From positions 8,481-72,480 of the forward strand of contig NZ_JBATXB010000088.1 in NCBI RefSeq assembly GCF_049673005.1: a stretch of DNA of 64,000 nt. Direction: 5' to 3'. The position numbers were made by a program, and so were the translations under genes. The stretch comes from Carnobacterium_A sp049673005 (GTDB taxonomy: Bacteria > Bacillota > Bacilli > Lactobacillales > Carnobacteriaceae). The notes beneath the pieces are model-generated. The model ran no database searches, was not told the DNA's origin, and worked only from the letters and a program-made list of their open reading frames with translations. Within the stretch, counting starts at the first letter, position 1. Each line of letters begins with the position of its first letter. Below are positions 1 through 8,401 of this stretch, piece after piece.

Positions 1-529
1 CTGCTTCTTTTAAAGAAGTTCCTTTAGGAGCCACTACTAAATTGTCTTTTGTCATCACATCATTAATTGGCATCGAATAGTCCGTCACGAAACGTAAATC
101 ACGGTTGGTTAAAATCCCTACTAAAATACGATCTTCCATATTATCTACAATTGGAACACCACTAATTCGGTAACGACCCATTAATTTTTCTGCATCAGAA
201 AGTAAATCAGTCGGAGTCAAAAAGAAAGGATCAATAATAACGCCACTTTCAGAACGCTTTACTTTTCTAACTTCGCCAGCTTGTTCTTCGGAACTCATAT
301 TTTTATGAATAACACCTAGTCCACCTTGACGAGCCATTGCAATAGCCATATTTGAATCAGTAACGGTATCCATACTTGCACTCATTATCGGAACATTTAA
401 TTTGATATTTTTAGCTAATTGAATACTCAAATCAACCTCATTTGGTAGAACATGACTTTCTGCAGGAACCAATAATACATCATCAAACGTGAAGCCTTTT
501 TTTACGAATTTCGTTTCCCAATTTGACAT
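1..529 (-). CDS. guaB: IMP dehydrogenase, N-terminal part (cut by window edge)
   Basis: Oxidises IMP to XMP with NAD+, the first committed step of GMP synthesis, in the cytosol. About 176 residues are visible. The N-terminus reads MSNWETKFVKKGFTFDDVLL, followed by the SASMDTVTDSNMAIAMA segment of the barrel and the start of the CBS-domain insert (GRYRISGVPIVDN, GILTNRDLRF). The ATG at 529 follows an AAAGGAG ribosome site. The C-terminal catalytic Cys loop lies outside the window. It is transcribed leftwards from its own promoter. It fits the purine theme of the window, together with purA, ade and add. Confidence 0.96.
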   Translation of the reverse strand, partial: MSNWETKFVKKGFTFDDVLLVPAESHVLPNEVDLSIQLAKNIKLNVPIMSASMDTVTDSNMAIAMARQGGLGVIHKNMSSEEQAGEVRKVKRSESGVIIDPFFLTPTDLLSDAEKLMGRYRISGVPIVDNMEDRILVGILTNRDLRFVTDYSMPINDVMTKDNLVVAPKGTSLKEA

Positions 530-587
530 CTAGTTAAACACTCCTTTTACATTCTTTATTTACAATTTGGTTTAGATTTTACTTACA

Positions 588-616
588 AAAATAACAGAGA
601 TACTGCAGTCCGTCAA
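588..616 (-). promoter_or_regulatory. Promoter of guaB
   Basis: On the minus strand a TTGACG -35 box (611-616) is separated by 17 bp from a TATTTT -10 box (588-593), about 60 bp before the guaB start. I see no PurBox or purine riboswitch in the leader. Confidence 0.6.
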
Positions 617-696
617 GGCTAGTTTTTTAAAATCCAATCAAATCAAGCGTTATCTTTATTTTTAAAATTAGTTCTGTCTATTAAAGTCCTAAAGAT

Positions 697-742
697 AGAA
701 AAAAGTTTTCAAACTCTTAACGTTATAAGAGTTTGAAAACTT
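697..742 (-). terminator. Terminator of the DUF1129 gene
   Basis: Two perfectly complementary 16-base arms (703-718 and 727-742) enclose an 8-base loop and are followed on the minus strand by a T run. The hairpin starts immediately after the stop codon of the DUF1129 gene. Confidence 0.9.
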
Positions 743-748
743 CTTTAT

Positions 749-1426
749 TTAGAATAAGCCACCATGAATATTTAATTTACGTTTAAAGTAAATCTTAGCT
801 GCAAAAGCTGTTATCCCAATAGCAATATTGACACCTGCTGACATCAAAATGTTGATAGAACTTGGAAGAAGAGCCATTGAGGCAGTCATGACAAACATCC
901 ATCCTAACATTCCAGTTGTTGATACGAGTATATAACGTAATGTGTTTCCTTTTTTATTTTTACCAGGCATATTTTTGGAAATCAATAAAATCACAAAACC
1001 ACCGAGAACAAAGTTTAAAATCATGGTTATTATGCCCATTTCAGATCCTTGTCCTTTGCCTATAAAACTAGATAAACCAGTAATTAAGGCAAACATAGCA
1101 CCCATCAATAAACCACCATCTAACATGATTTTCCAATCTTCAGAACGGCCGGTATCCGTATCTTTTGGTGAAGCCAATAGTACATTTGTACGTTCTGTTA
1201 CTGTTCCATATAATTGACGAGCCGTTTGACCAGATTTTTGACCTTTAATTAAATTCTTCAACATTTCATTGTAAATAGCAACGCGCTTTTCTTCAGAAAT
1301 ATTTGCCGCAATCAAGGCTTTATCCAAACTCATCATGTATTGATCATTTCTTTTAGTCAGCTGTTGAAAAAGCTCTTTATTTTCTTCTTTTGTAGCTGCT
1401 TGTTCATTTATATTTTCTACTACCAA
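749..1426 (-). CDS. DUF1129 family membrane protein
   Basis: Function unknown. The N-terminal half is hydrophilic and helical (EENKELFQQLTKRNDQYMM, then AIYNEMLKNLIKGQKSGQTA). The C-terminal half has about four hydrophobic membrane segments and ends in KIYFKRKLNIHGGLF. This matches the DUF1129 family layout of soluble helix bundle plus membrane domain. The frame stays open to 1474, but that upstream TTG has no ribosome site. The TTG at 1426 has AAGGAGG 8 bases before it and is the preferred start, giving 225 residues. It lies downstream of ychF and may be co-transcribed with it. Confidence 0.75.
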   Translation of the reverse strand: MVVENINEQAATKEENKELFQQLTKRNDQYMMSLDKALIAANISEEKRVAIYNEMLKNLIKGQKSGQTARQLYGTVTERTNVLLASPKDTDTGRSEDWKIMLDGGLLMGAMFALITGLSSFIGKGQGSEMGIITMILNFVLGGFVILLISKNMPGKNKKGNTLRYILVSTTGMLGWMFVMTASMALLPSSINILMSAGVNIAIGITAFAAKIYFKRKLNIHGGLF

Positions 1427-1486
1427 TCGAAAAGCCTCCTTATTAAATCTTAAACGCTGTCTTAAATGAAGCAATTAACACTTTTA

Positions 1487-2587
1487 TTATACATTAAAGC
1501 GGAACAACATAACATCTCCATCTTGAACAATATACTCTTTTCCTTCTGATCTGACACGGCCAGCTTCCTTAGCAGCTTGCATGTTTTCGTATTTATTTAA
1601 ATCTTCAAATGAAACCGTCTCAGCACGAATGAATCCTCGCTCAAAATCTGTATGAATAACTCCGGCTGCTTGAGGAGCTTTCATCCCCTGTTTAAATGTC
1701 CAAGCTCTTACTTCTTGAACTCCTGCTGTAAAGTATGTTGCTAGTCCCAACAATGAATACGTTGTACGGATTAGTTTATCCAATCCTGATTCTGAAATCC
1801 CAAGATCTTCTAAGAACATCTCTTTTTCATCATCTTCTAATTCAGCAATTTCTTCTTCAATTTGAGCACAAACAACAACCACTTCTGATTTTTCATTTTC
1901 GGCAAATTCACGAACTAATTTTACATACTCATTATTATCTGCATTTGCTACTTCTTCTTCAGCAACGTTCGCTACATATAAAACAGGCTTAGTTGTTAGC
2001 AAGAACAATTGTTGAACATATTTTTCTTCTTCTTCACTAAAATCGATTGTGCGAGCAGATTCACCTTTTTCTAGTGTCGCAATAATTTTTTCTAATATAG
2101 CTGCTTCTACTAAAGCGTCTTTATCTTTTGTTCTAGCAATTTTAGCTACTCGAGTATACCGTTTTTCAACGGATTCAAGATCAGCTAGAATCAATTCAAG
2201 ATTTATTGTTTCAATATCTGATAAAGGATCAACTTTACCCGTCACGTGAATAATATTATCATTGTCAAAACAACGGACAACATGACAAATTGCATCTACT
2301 TGACGAATATTTGCTAAAAATTTATTTCCTAGCCCTTCTCCTTTACTCGCACCTTTTACAATACCCGCAATATCTGTGAACTCAAATGTTGTCGGTACTG
2401 TTTTTTTAGGTATAACTAGTTCTGTTAAACGATCTAAACGATAGTCAGGTACTTCAACAACTCCAACGTTAGGATCAATAGTAGCAAATGGATAGTTCGC
2501 TGCTTCTACTCCTGCTTTTGTTATCGCGTTAAAAAGTGTTGACTTTCCTACGTTTGGTAAACCTACAATTCCTGCTGTTAATGCCAT
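1487..2587 (-). CDS. ychF: Redox-regulated ATPase YchF
   Basis: An Obg-family P-loop protein that prefers ATP to GTP and binds ribosomes in the cytosol. It has a G1 loop GLPNVGKSTLF near residues 8-18, the G3 motif DIAGIVKGASKGEGLGNKFL, and an NVAE element near residue 207 in place of NKxD, the change linked to ATP preference. A C-terminal TGS domain (about 285-365) contains TFKQGMKAPQAAGVIH. The length of 366 residues is standard. The gene follows DUF951 and parB on the minus strand, an arrangement common near Lactobacillales origins. Confidence 0.97.
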   Translation of the reverse strand: MALTAGIVGLPNVGKSTLFNAITKAGVEAANYPFATIDPNVGVVEVPDYRLDRLTELVIPKKTVPTTFEFTDIAGIVKGASKGEGLGNKFLANIRQVDAICHVVRCFDNDNIIHVTGKVDPLSDIETINLELILADLESVEKRYTRVAKIARTKDKDALVEAAILEKIIATLEKGESARTIDFSEEEEKYVQQLFLLTTKPVLYVANVAEEEVANADNNEYVKLVREFAENEKSEVVVVCAQIEEEIAELEDDEKEMFLEDLGISESGLDKLIRTTYSLLGLATYFTAGVQEVRAWTFKQGMKAPQAAGVIHTDFERGFIRAETVSFEDLNKYENMQAAKEAGRVRSEGKEYIVQDGDVMLFRFNV

Positions 2588-2619
2588 TCCTAATTCACTC
2601 TTTCTTTTATTAGTTTAGT

Positions 2620-2814
2620 TTAATCTTTACTTTTCTCAGCTTGTTCTAGCACTTTTTTCATCTTTTTTTCAAATTCTCTTCTTGGCATCATCACCATGTG
2701 CCCACACTTTAAACATTTAATACGAATATCCATACCCATTCTAATAATTTCCCAGCGGTTCTCTCCACAAGGATGAGCTTTTTTCATTTCAACTATATCG
2801 TTTAAATCGTACAT
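2620..2814 (-). CDS. DUF951 family small protein
   Basis: A 64-residue protein of unknown function. It has a central CLKCGHMVMM segment and another Cys (HPCGENRWEI), suggesting a small zinc- or nucleic-acid-binding fold; this role is inference. The frame extends upstream to 2835, but the ATG at 2814 has CAGGAGTG before it and gives the usual family start MYDLNDIVEMKKAHPCG. It lies between parB and ychF on the same strand with gaps of about 30 bp, so co-transcription is likely. Confidence 0.85.
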   Translation of the reverse strand: MYDLNDIVEMKKAHPCGENRWEIIRMGMDIRIKCLKCGHMVMMPRREFEKKMKKVLEQAEKSKD

Positions 2815-2840
2815 TTTTTCACACTCCTGTTTCAATTTAC

Positions 2841-3731
2841 CTATTCTTCATCAAATTGAATATCTAGAACATCTAAAATACGAGTTAAATCTTCCGTTGA
2901 AAGATACTCTATTTCGATTTTTCCTTTTTTATCTTTTTCGTGAATAATGACTGAGGTTCCAAACTTATCCATTAGTCTTTCTTCACTTTCACGAATATAA
3001 TAAGGTTTTTTAGTTGTTTTTTCTATTTTTTCGACTTGTTCCTTTGGATTATTCATTTTAGTAACCAATTGTTCTAATTGACGAACGGTTAGATTTTCTT
3101 TTATAACTTTTTTAGCTAACTTAACAATTTGTTTTTTATCTTTTAAACCTAATAATGTTCTCGCTTGGCCCATTGAAATATCATTAGCTTGTAGCATTTG
3201 CTTTACCACTTCAGGTAACCCTAGTAGCCTCAGATAATTGGCAATGTATGGACGACTTTTTCCCAGTCGCGCAGCTACGTCTTCTTGTGTCAATTTCAAC
3301 TTCTTCATCAACATGTCATAAGCTTCAGCTTCTTCAAGTGAAGTTAAGTCTTCTCTTTGCAAATTTTCTAGAACAGCGACTTCCATCATTTTTTCTTCAT
3401 CAAATTCACGAATAATTGCTGGTATTGTCGTCTTCCCAGCTAATTTGGAAGCTCTAAAACGTCTTTCCCCAGCAATGATTTCATAGCCTTTTATTGTCGA
3501 TTCGCGTAAAATAATTGGTTGGAATACCCCTGATTGCTTAATTGAGCGAGCCAATTCGTTAAGAGCTTCTTCATCAAATGTTTTACGAGGTTGATAAGGA
3601 TTCGGACGGATATCAACTAATTCAATTTCTTGAACTCGTTCACTTGAAACATCAATTTTGTCTAAATCAGAATACTCGCTAAAAAGAGCATCGATACCTC
3701 TACCCAAACCTTTGCTATTTTTATTAACCAT
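2841..3731 (-). CDS. parB: Chromosome-partitioning protein ParB (Spo0J)
   Basis: A CTP-dependent DNA clamp that loads at parS sites and, with ParA and SMC, organises and segregates the origin. The ParB N-terminal domain (about residues 36-130) contains IRPNPYQPRK and the CTP-binding GERRFRASKLAG. A helix-turn-helix follows near 145-170 (TQEDVAARLGKSRPYIANYL) and a C-terminal dimerisation segment ends the protein. The length of 296 residues is typical. Its start overlaps the parA stop by 8 bases. Two parS sites for it to bind lie at 38471-38486 and 39385-39400. Confidence 0.97.
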   Translation of the reverse strand: MVNKNSKGLGRGIDALFSEYSDLDKIDVSSERVQEIELVDIRPNPYQPRKTFDEEALNELARSIKQSGVFQPIILRESTIKGYEIIAGERRFRASKLAGKTTIPAIIREFDEEKMMEVAVLENLQREDLTSLEEAEAYDMLMKKLKLTQEDVAARLGKSRPYIANYLRLLGLPEVVKQMLQANDISMGQARTLLGLKDKKQIVKLAKKVIKENLTVRQLEQLVTKMNNPKEQVEKIEKTTKKPYYIRESEERLMDKFGTSVIIHEKDKKGKIEIEYLSTEDLTRILDVLDIQFDEE

Positions 3732-4485
3732 TCGCTAACACTTCCTTTGCTAACTCCAAATAGACTTCTGCCCCTCTTGAGCGTGGATCATAATCAATGA
3801 TTGATAAACCGTGACTTGGCGCTTCAGACAAACGTATATTTCGTGGAATAATCGTTTTATATACTTTCTCGCGAAAATATTTCTTAACCTCATCGACTAC
3901 CTCATAGCCTAAATTTGTTCTTGCATCTAACATCGTTAACAAAACACCTTCGATTTTTAAGTCTGGATTAAAGTGTTTTTGCACTAAACGTACTGTATTT
4001 AGTAACTGGCTTAGTCCTTCAAGAGCATAGTATTCACATTGAACAGGGATTAGGATTGTATCACTTGCCGTAAATGCGTTAATCGTTAAATGTCCCAACG
4101 AGGGTGGACAATCTATCAAAACAAAATCGTAGTCATTTGTGATCTTCGCTAATGCTTGCTTTAATCTCGTTTCTCGCGCCATTTGATTTGTTAACTCAAT
4201 TTCTGCACCCGCTAATTGAATTGTTGCAGGTACGACCCACAAATTTTCTCTGGAAGAAGGCAGTACGACTTCTTCTATCGGAGTTTCATTTACTAAAATA
4301 TCATAAATATCTTTCTCTACATCAACTTTGCGAACGCCTAGACCACTAGTTGCATTTCCTTGAGCGTCAATATCGACCAATAAGACTTTTTTACCGGAAT
4401 AAGCTAAACAAGCACCTAAGTTGACTGTTGTAGTCGTTTTACCTACTCCGCCTTTTTGATTTGCGACTGCTATAATACGTGCCAT
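3724..4485 (-). CDS. parA: Chromosome-partitioning ATPase ParA (Soj)
   Basis: A Walker-type ATPase acting with ParB in origin segregation and, by homology with B. subtilis Soj, in DnaA control. It has a deviant Walker A KGGVGKTTTTVNL near the N-terminus, then LLVDIDAQGNATSGLG and the Walker B region FVLIDCPPSLG. The frame is open to 4509, but the ATG at 4485 (MARIIAVANQKGG) follows GGAGGGAAAAGA and is the likely start, giving 253 residues. It forms a translationally overlapping pair with parB. No noc gene is present between rsmG and parA. Confidence 0.97.
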   Translation of the reverse strand: MARIIAVANQKGGVGKTTTTVNLGACLAYSGKKVLLVDIDAQGNATSGLGVRKVDVEKDIYDILVNETPIEEVVLPSSRENLWVVPATIQLAGAEIELTNQMARETRLKQALAKITNDYDFVLIDCPPSLGHLTINAFTASDTILIPVQCEYYALEGLSQLLNTVRLVQKHFNPDLKIEGVLLTMLDARTNLGYEVVDEVKKYFREKVYKTIIPRNIRLSEAPSHGLSIIDYDPRSRGAEVYLELAKEVLANG

Positions 4486-4534
4486 TCTTTTCCCTCCATC
4501 TATGATCATGACTGTCTTTTATTTTTTAAAGAAA

Positions 4535-4572
4535 TAAAAAAGAGAAAGAATACACGTGCGCATCTTTCTCTT
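4535..4572 (-). terminator. Terminator of rsmG
   Basis: The arms AAGAGAAAGA and TCTTTCTCTT enclose a 13-base loop and are followed on the minus strand by a T run. This places a stop between rsmG and the parA-parB unit. Confidence 0.8.
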
Positions 4573-4622
4573 ACGCATTTTTTCAAAATGATCTATCATT
4601 TTTCGCTCTTTATTCACTTTTT

Positions 4623-5339
4623 TTATAAAGGACTTTTATTAGGTGTACCTGGTTTTCTAGGATACTTTTTTGGTGTTATTTTTTTCTTATCAATCAATAA
4701 AATGTGTCGTTCTCCAGCTTCTTTAGGTAATTCAAAAATAAACTCTTCTCTAAATTTCCCTCCAAGCGTTGCAATCGCTTTTTTACTATCTTTCATCTCA
4801 TTATCGCTACTGCTAGCTTTTAAAGCTATAAAAACCCCATCTTTTTTTACTAATGGTAAACATAACTCGGCTAAGACACTCATTCGAGCTACTGCTCTAG
4901 CCGTTACGAAATCAAATGATTCACGAAACTGTTTATTTTGACCAAATAACTCAGCTCGATCATGATAGAAATGAACATCTTCTAACTGTAACGTTTTTGC
5001 TAAAATAGTTAAAAATTGGATTCTTTTATTTAACGAATCAACTATCGTTACTTTTAAATTTGGAAAAATAATTTTTAGGGGGATGCTCGGAAACCCAGCA
5101 CCAGCACCTACGTCACATAAGCTTTGGACCCCTTTATTAAAATCCACATATAATCCAGCTGTTATTGAATCATAAAAGTGTTTTAAATAAACTTCTTCGC
5201 TTTCAGTAATCGCTGTCAAATTTATTTTTTCGTTCCACTCTTGTAATAAAATCAAATAATTATCAAACTGCTTCATTTGTTCTTCGTTAACGTCAATCCC
5301 TTTGTTATGAAGGGCTAGTTTAAACTCTTCTGGATTCAT
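4623..5339 (-). CDS. rsmG: 16S rRNA (guanine527-N7)-methyltransferase RsmG
   Basis: Methylates G527 of 16S rRNA using SAM. The SAM-binding motif is VGAGAGFPSIPLKI, followed by VDSLNKRIQFL and DFVTARAVA, all typical of the GidB family. The frame extends to 5408, but the ATG at 5339 (MNPEEFKLALHNKG) follows AAAGGAG and is the likely start, giving 238 residues. The C-terminus is basic (KKITPKKYPRKPGTPNKSPL). In many Firmicutes it follows mnmG directly; here the two are about 4 kb apart, with four accessory or tRNA genes between. Confidence 0.96.
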   Translation of the reverse strand: MNPEEFKLALHNKGIDVNEEQMKQFDNYLILLQEWNEKINLTAITESEEVYLKHFYDSITAGLYVDFNKGVQSLCDVGAGAGFPSIPLKIIFPNLKVTIVDSLNKRIQFLTILAKTLQLEDVHFYHDRAELFGQNKQFRESFDFVTARAVARMSVLAELCLPLVKKDGVFIALKASSSDNEMKDSKKAIATLGGKFREEFIFELPKEAGERHILLIDKKKITPKKYPRKPGTPNKSPL

Positions 5340-5358
5340 AAGACAACTCCTTTGATAG

Positions 5359-5382
5359 TGTGAAACACTGATTTGTTTCACA
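5359..5382. repeat. Inverted repeat of parS-like half-sites in the rsmG leader
   Basis: TGTGAAACA and TGTTTCACA are separated by 6 bases, between the rsmG promoter and its ribosome site. Each arm matches a parS half-site but in the reverse order to a functional parS palindrome. In RNA it would form a 9-bp hairpin just upstream of the Shine-Dalgarno sequence. It is an operator or leader-hairpin candidate, not a canonical parS. Confidence 0.5.
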
Positions 5383-5396
5383 GGTTCATCTGTATA

Positions 5397-5425
5397 ACTG
5401 TATAACAAATCTTAACTAAGTGCAA
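5397..5425 (-). promoter_or_regulatory. Promoter of rsmG
   Basis: On the minus strand TTGCAC (5420-5425) and TACAGT (5397-5402) are 17 bp apart. The predicted transcript starts near 5390, so the leader of about 50 nt contains the inverted repeat at 5359-5382. Confidence 0.55.
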
Positions 5426-5985
5426 TGCCTAATCTACTTTTTTTTGCCTTTTTATGTATAAAAAAAGATAACCCATTTCAATCTTATATTTTTTTTATAA
5501 TATAATTTCCATTAATAACCTATTCATTTTTAGAAACAACTTAAATGACCAGTCATTCAAGCCTCTTATATAGAAAGAAGTTATCAAAATATAAAGATAT
5601 TCTCTACACAAATAAGATTAAGTAGCTAGATATACTAATATTAGAAGAGCTAAGCTCAAATAATTTACCTAATCAGTCAAAAATAGTATGATATATAGTG
5701 AGTGGTCTGTATCTATTTACTATACGCTTAAATTTTAATTCAAGGATGATTAAGAAAATCTAATTCATTGGTATAGCTCTTATCCAAGTACTATCTTGAG
5801 CTGCCTAATAATTGAGCAGATTCTAGTTTTAGTTGCTTGACTTAATTTTTTAATAACGCTAGTCTTAACTTTGGTCTTTCGACCTTTGTTGAAGATATTC
5901 TGGTTAAATACTGTAAACAAATCAATTGAAAAATAGTACTTTAAAAAAAGATAAATCAAGCAAATTTTGGAGGGAAGATGAACGA
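5426..5985. other. Gene-free AT-rich stretch between rsmG and the DhaL-DegV gene
   Basis: I find no convincing gene in about 560 bp. The only open frame (70 codons on the minus strand) has no ribosome site and no recognisable sequence. It holds a TetR-type operator (5540-5561). A possible promoter for the downstream gene is TTGACT at 5837-5842, 17 bp from a weak TAGTCT at 5860-5865. The stretch could be what remains of a deleted regulator/transporter module. Confidence 0.5.
5540..5561. promoter_or_regulatory. TetR-family-type operator, orphan
   Basis: A 22-bp near-palindrome runs from CTTAAATGAC through a central CA to GTCATTCAAG; only one symmetric position besides the centre fails to pair. 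The core ATGACCAGTCAT resembles operators of TetR-family regulators in Lactobacillales. No tetR gene lies within several kilobases on either side in this window. Assignment is by pattern only. Confidence 0.45.
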
Positions 5986-7788
5986 ATGGCACTAACTAAT
6001 ATAACTAGCAAAGACATGTATCATGCATTTTTACATGGAGCATATGAAGTTGTTTCGAATAGACAGTTTCTAAATAAGATAAATGTATTTCCAATACAAG
6101 ACGGCGATACAGGTACGAATCTCTCTTCATTAATGGAAACAATTATCAACGAATCTACAGAAGGTGAGACTGTTAAGCAAACCTTAGAATCTTTTTCTGA
6201 TGCGGCAATACGTGGAGCTAGAGGCAATTCAGGCATCATATTTGCCCAATACATTTATGGATTAAGTATGGAAGTTTCTGATAACGAATGCATTGATTAT
6301 AATCAATATGCACTAGCTAGCAAAAAAGCTGCTGAATATGCCTATGACTCAATAGACCAACCTGTAGAGGGTACTATTTTAACTGTTATGAGAGATTGGG
6401 GAGAAGCTCTGAGTAAATATGATGGAGCAAATAATAATATTACCGAACTGTTATCTTTAGCGATAACCGTATTAAATGATGCAGTGACGAAGACACAATA
6501 TCAATTAAAAGAATTGCGCAAAGCAAAGGTTGTTGATGCTGGAGCTAACGGTTTTTCTTTTTTTATCCACGGAATGCTAGAATATTTTAAAAAAGGATCC
6601 GTGATAGACATAGAATCCATTAAAAAATTACAAAGGGATAACATCGACATAACCGTTGAACACGATATGGACTCTGAAATAACTTATAGGTATTGTACCG
6701 AATGTTTAATAAGGGGATCCGAAATAGATACAAAAAGGATGAAGAAAAGTTTAAACCCACTAGGTGATTCTTTAGTGGTGGCAGCGAATAAAGATCAAGT
6801 GAGAATCCATATACATTCTAACGAACCAGAAAATGTTTTCGAAATCCTTCGTCAAAACGGAAACGTAGAATACCAAAAAGTAGATGACATGAAAAAACAA
6901 CAAGATGTTATGTTACGAAGAAAATCAGATATAGCTATTTTAACCGATAGTATAGCCGATCTTCCTCAAGAATTTATAGATAGTGAGCAGATTCATATCA
7001 TCAATATGACTATTTTGTTCGAAAATACTTCTTTTATCGATAAATTAAGCATCACTCCTAAACAATTATTAGACTATTCTAAAGATAGCAAGGATCTACC
7101 GACATCCTCCCAACCGGATGAAAAGTCAATAGAAAATATTTTACTTTATCTCTCTACTCATTATAAGTCATTGATTATTATGACCGTATCAAAGCAATTG
7201 AGTGGTACTTATAATACAATAACTAGAGTGGCTAAGAGAATAGAATCTGATCACTTCAAAATAGATACCATAGATACGAAACAAAATTCAGGCGCTCAAG
7301 GGTTACTAGTCGCAAAAGCTGCTGACTTAATCTCTCAAGGTTACCATCATAATGAAATCGTTGATATCATAAATAACGATAGAGCAAACAGCAAAATATT
7401 GGTTCGTGTAAAGACCTTAGACAATATGATAAAATCTGGTCGACTAAGCACGACGATGGGTAAAATAGGAAAAAGAGTTGGATTAAAGCCTATTGTTACT
7501 TTAGATAAAGATGGCAACGGGAAATTAGATAGTGTTTCTTTTACAACCAAAGATAGTCTCAATAAGTTAGTCAGACACGTTAAGAAAATAATGAAAAGCA
7601 ATACTATAGAATCCTATAATATTGTTCACATCAATAATCTAGAAGAAGCTAAGGAATTAAAGATTTTGTTCACAGAATTAATTGGCAAAGAACCTAGATA
7701 TATTATGGAAACTTCTTCTATAGTAGCTATCGGAGCGGGTTCGGGTGCCGTTGCATTATCCTACACACTAAAGAATCAGAAAAGTTAA
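5986..7788 (+). CDS. DhaL (DAK2)-DegV fusion protein, fatty-acid-kinase-like
   Basis: This 600-residue protein joins two modules. An N-terminal DhaL/DAK2 domain (about 1-200) carries NVFPIQDGDTGTNL, the Asp-rich metal/ATP site, and GARGNSGIIFAQY. A C-terminal DegV domain (about 315-600) carries ILTDSIADLP, PTSSQP and SKQLSGTYNT, the lipid-binding signatures of FakB. Known FakA and FakB work as separate kinase and fatty-acid-carrier proteins, so this may be a single-chain version; that role is inference. The frame is open from 5926, but the ATG at 5986 follows GGAGGG by 11 bases. Ten of the first 20 Ile codons are ATA, unlike the core genes, which hints at horizontal transfer. Confidence 0.8.
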   Translation: MALTNITSKDMYHAFLHGAYEVVSNRQFLNKINVFPIQDGDTGTNLSSLMETIINESTEGETVKQTLESFSDAAIRGARGNSGIIFAQYIYGLSMEVSDNECIDYNQYALASKKAAEYAYDSIDQPVEGTILTVMRDWGEALSKYDGANNNITELLSLAITVLNDAVTKTQYQLKELRKAKVVDAGANGFSFFIHGMLEYFKKGSVIDIESIKKLQRDNIDITVEHDMDSEITYRYCTECLIRGSEIDTKRMKKSLNPLGDSLVVAANKDQVRIHIHSNEPENVFEILRQNGNVEYQKVDDMKKQQDVMLRRKSDIAILTDSIADLPQEFIDSEQIHIINMTILFENTSFIDKLSITPKQLLDYSKDSKDLPTSSQPDEKSIENILLYLSTHYKSLIIMTVSKQLSGTYNTITRVAKRIESDHFKIDTIDTKQNSGAQGLLVAKAADLISQGYHHNEIVDIINNDRANSKILVRVKTLDNMIKSGRLSTTMGKIGKRVGLKPIVTLDKDGNGKLDSVSFTTKDSLNKLVRHVKKIMKSNTIESYNIVHINNLEEAKELKILFTELIGKEPRYIMETSSIVAIGAGSGAVALSYTLKNQKS

Positions 7789-7912
7789 CGTTTACTGGAT
7801 AGATATGTTTAATTTAACGCACCATAAAAAAATATATCCTTTGTCATTCTGTTGTGTAGTTTGATTATTTTATTGCTTGAAAAATATAGATAGTGAAAGT
7901 AGGAGATCGACT

Positions 7913-8314
7913 ATGTTGGAATTTTTAAAGCATTACTTAATAGCCTTTGTTGCTTTTTTAGTAATTGACCTAATTTGGCTAGTATTTGTTGCCAAAGATT
8001 TGTATCAACGTGAGTTAGGCTTTATTATGAGTGATAAACCTAATTGGATTGCGGCCGCTATTTTCTATTTAATTTTTATAGGAGGATTGCTATTCTTTGT
8101 TATCAATCCTGCTATAGAAACCAATAGTTGGACCTATGCTTTATTTGCAGGAATGTTCTTAGGTTTGCTAACCTATGCTACCTACGATCTAACTAATTTA
8201 GCAACTTTGAAAGATTGGCCTCTCAAGATTACTATCATTGACTTAATATGGGGAACTTTTTTAGGAGGTTCAGTTTCTACTATTACATTTTTTGTAGCTA
8301 AATTCTTTAAATAA
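7913..8314 (+). CDS. DUF2177 family membrane protein
   Basis: A 133-residue integral membrane protein of unknown function. It has about four hydrophobic segments and the family-like motifs LVIDLIWLVFVAKDLYQ and TYATYDLTNLATLKDWP, the latter typical of DUF2177. The ATG at 7913 follows AGGAGATCGACT; the open frame upstream of it has no ribosome site. It ends in a strong hairpin terminator. It lies alone after the DhaL-DegV gene and runs against the replication direction. Confidence 0.75.
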   Translation: MLEFLKHYLIAFVAFLVIDLIWLVFVAKDLYQRELGFIMSDKPNWIAAAIFYLIFIGGLLFFVINPAIETNSWTYALFAGMFLGLLTYATYDLTNLATLKDWPLKITIIDLIWGTFLGGSVSTITFFVAKFFK

Positions 8315-8325
8315 ATTTTCAGCAT

Positions 8326-8377
8326 AAAAAGACCACTAAATTTTGTCAAACGACATAAAAAATTCAGTGGTCTTTTT
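8326..8377. terminator. Terminator between DUF2177 and the convergent DUF3159-like gene
   Basis: AAAAAGACCACT and AGTGGTCTTTTT flank a long partly paired loop. T runs on both strands suggest bidirectional use by the converging genes. Confidence 0.85.
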
Positions 8378-8401
8378 TCTATTCATAAATATATATATTA
8401 T

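Noticed and set aside
598..610. Shared GATACTGCAGTC near the guaB promoter and again near 48359
   Set aside because: A 12-bp match between two gaps in 64 kb of AT-rich DNA can arise by chance and has no supporting context.
4456..4941. 161-codon plus-strand open frame
   Set aside because: It is antisense to the start of parA and the 3' part of rsmG, whose protein families are unmistakable, and has no ribosome site.
5359..5382. Third parS site
   Set aside because: The half-sites are in reverse order and separated by 6 bp, so it does not form the parS palindrome; kept only as an inverted repeat.
5780..5992. 70-codon minus-strand open frame in the gap before the DhaL-DegV gene
   Set aside because: No ribosome site, no recognisable sequence, AT-rich composition, and it overlaps the start of the real gene.
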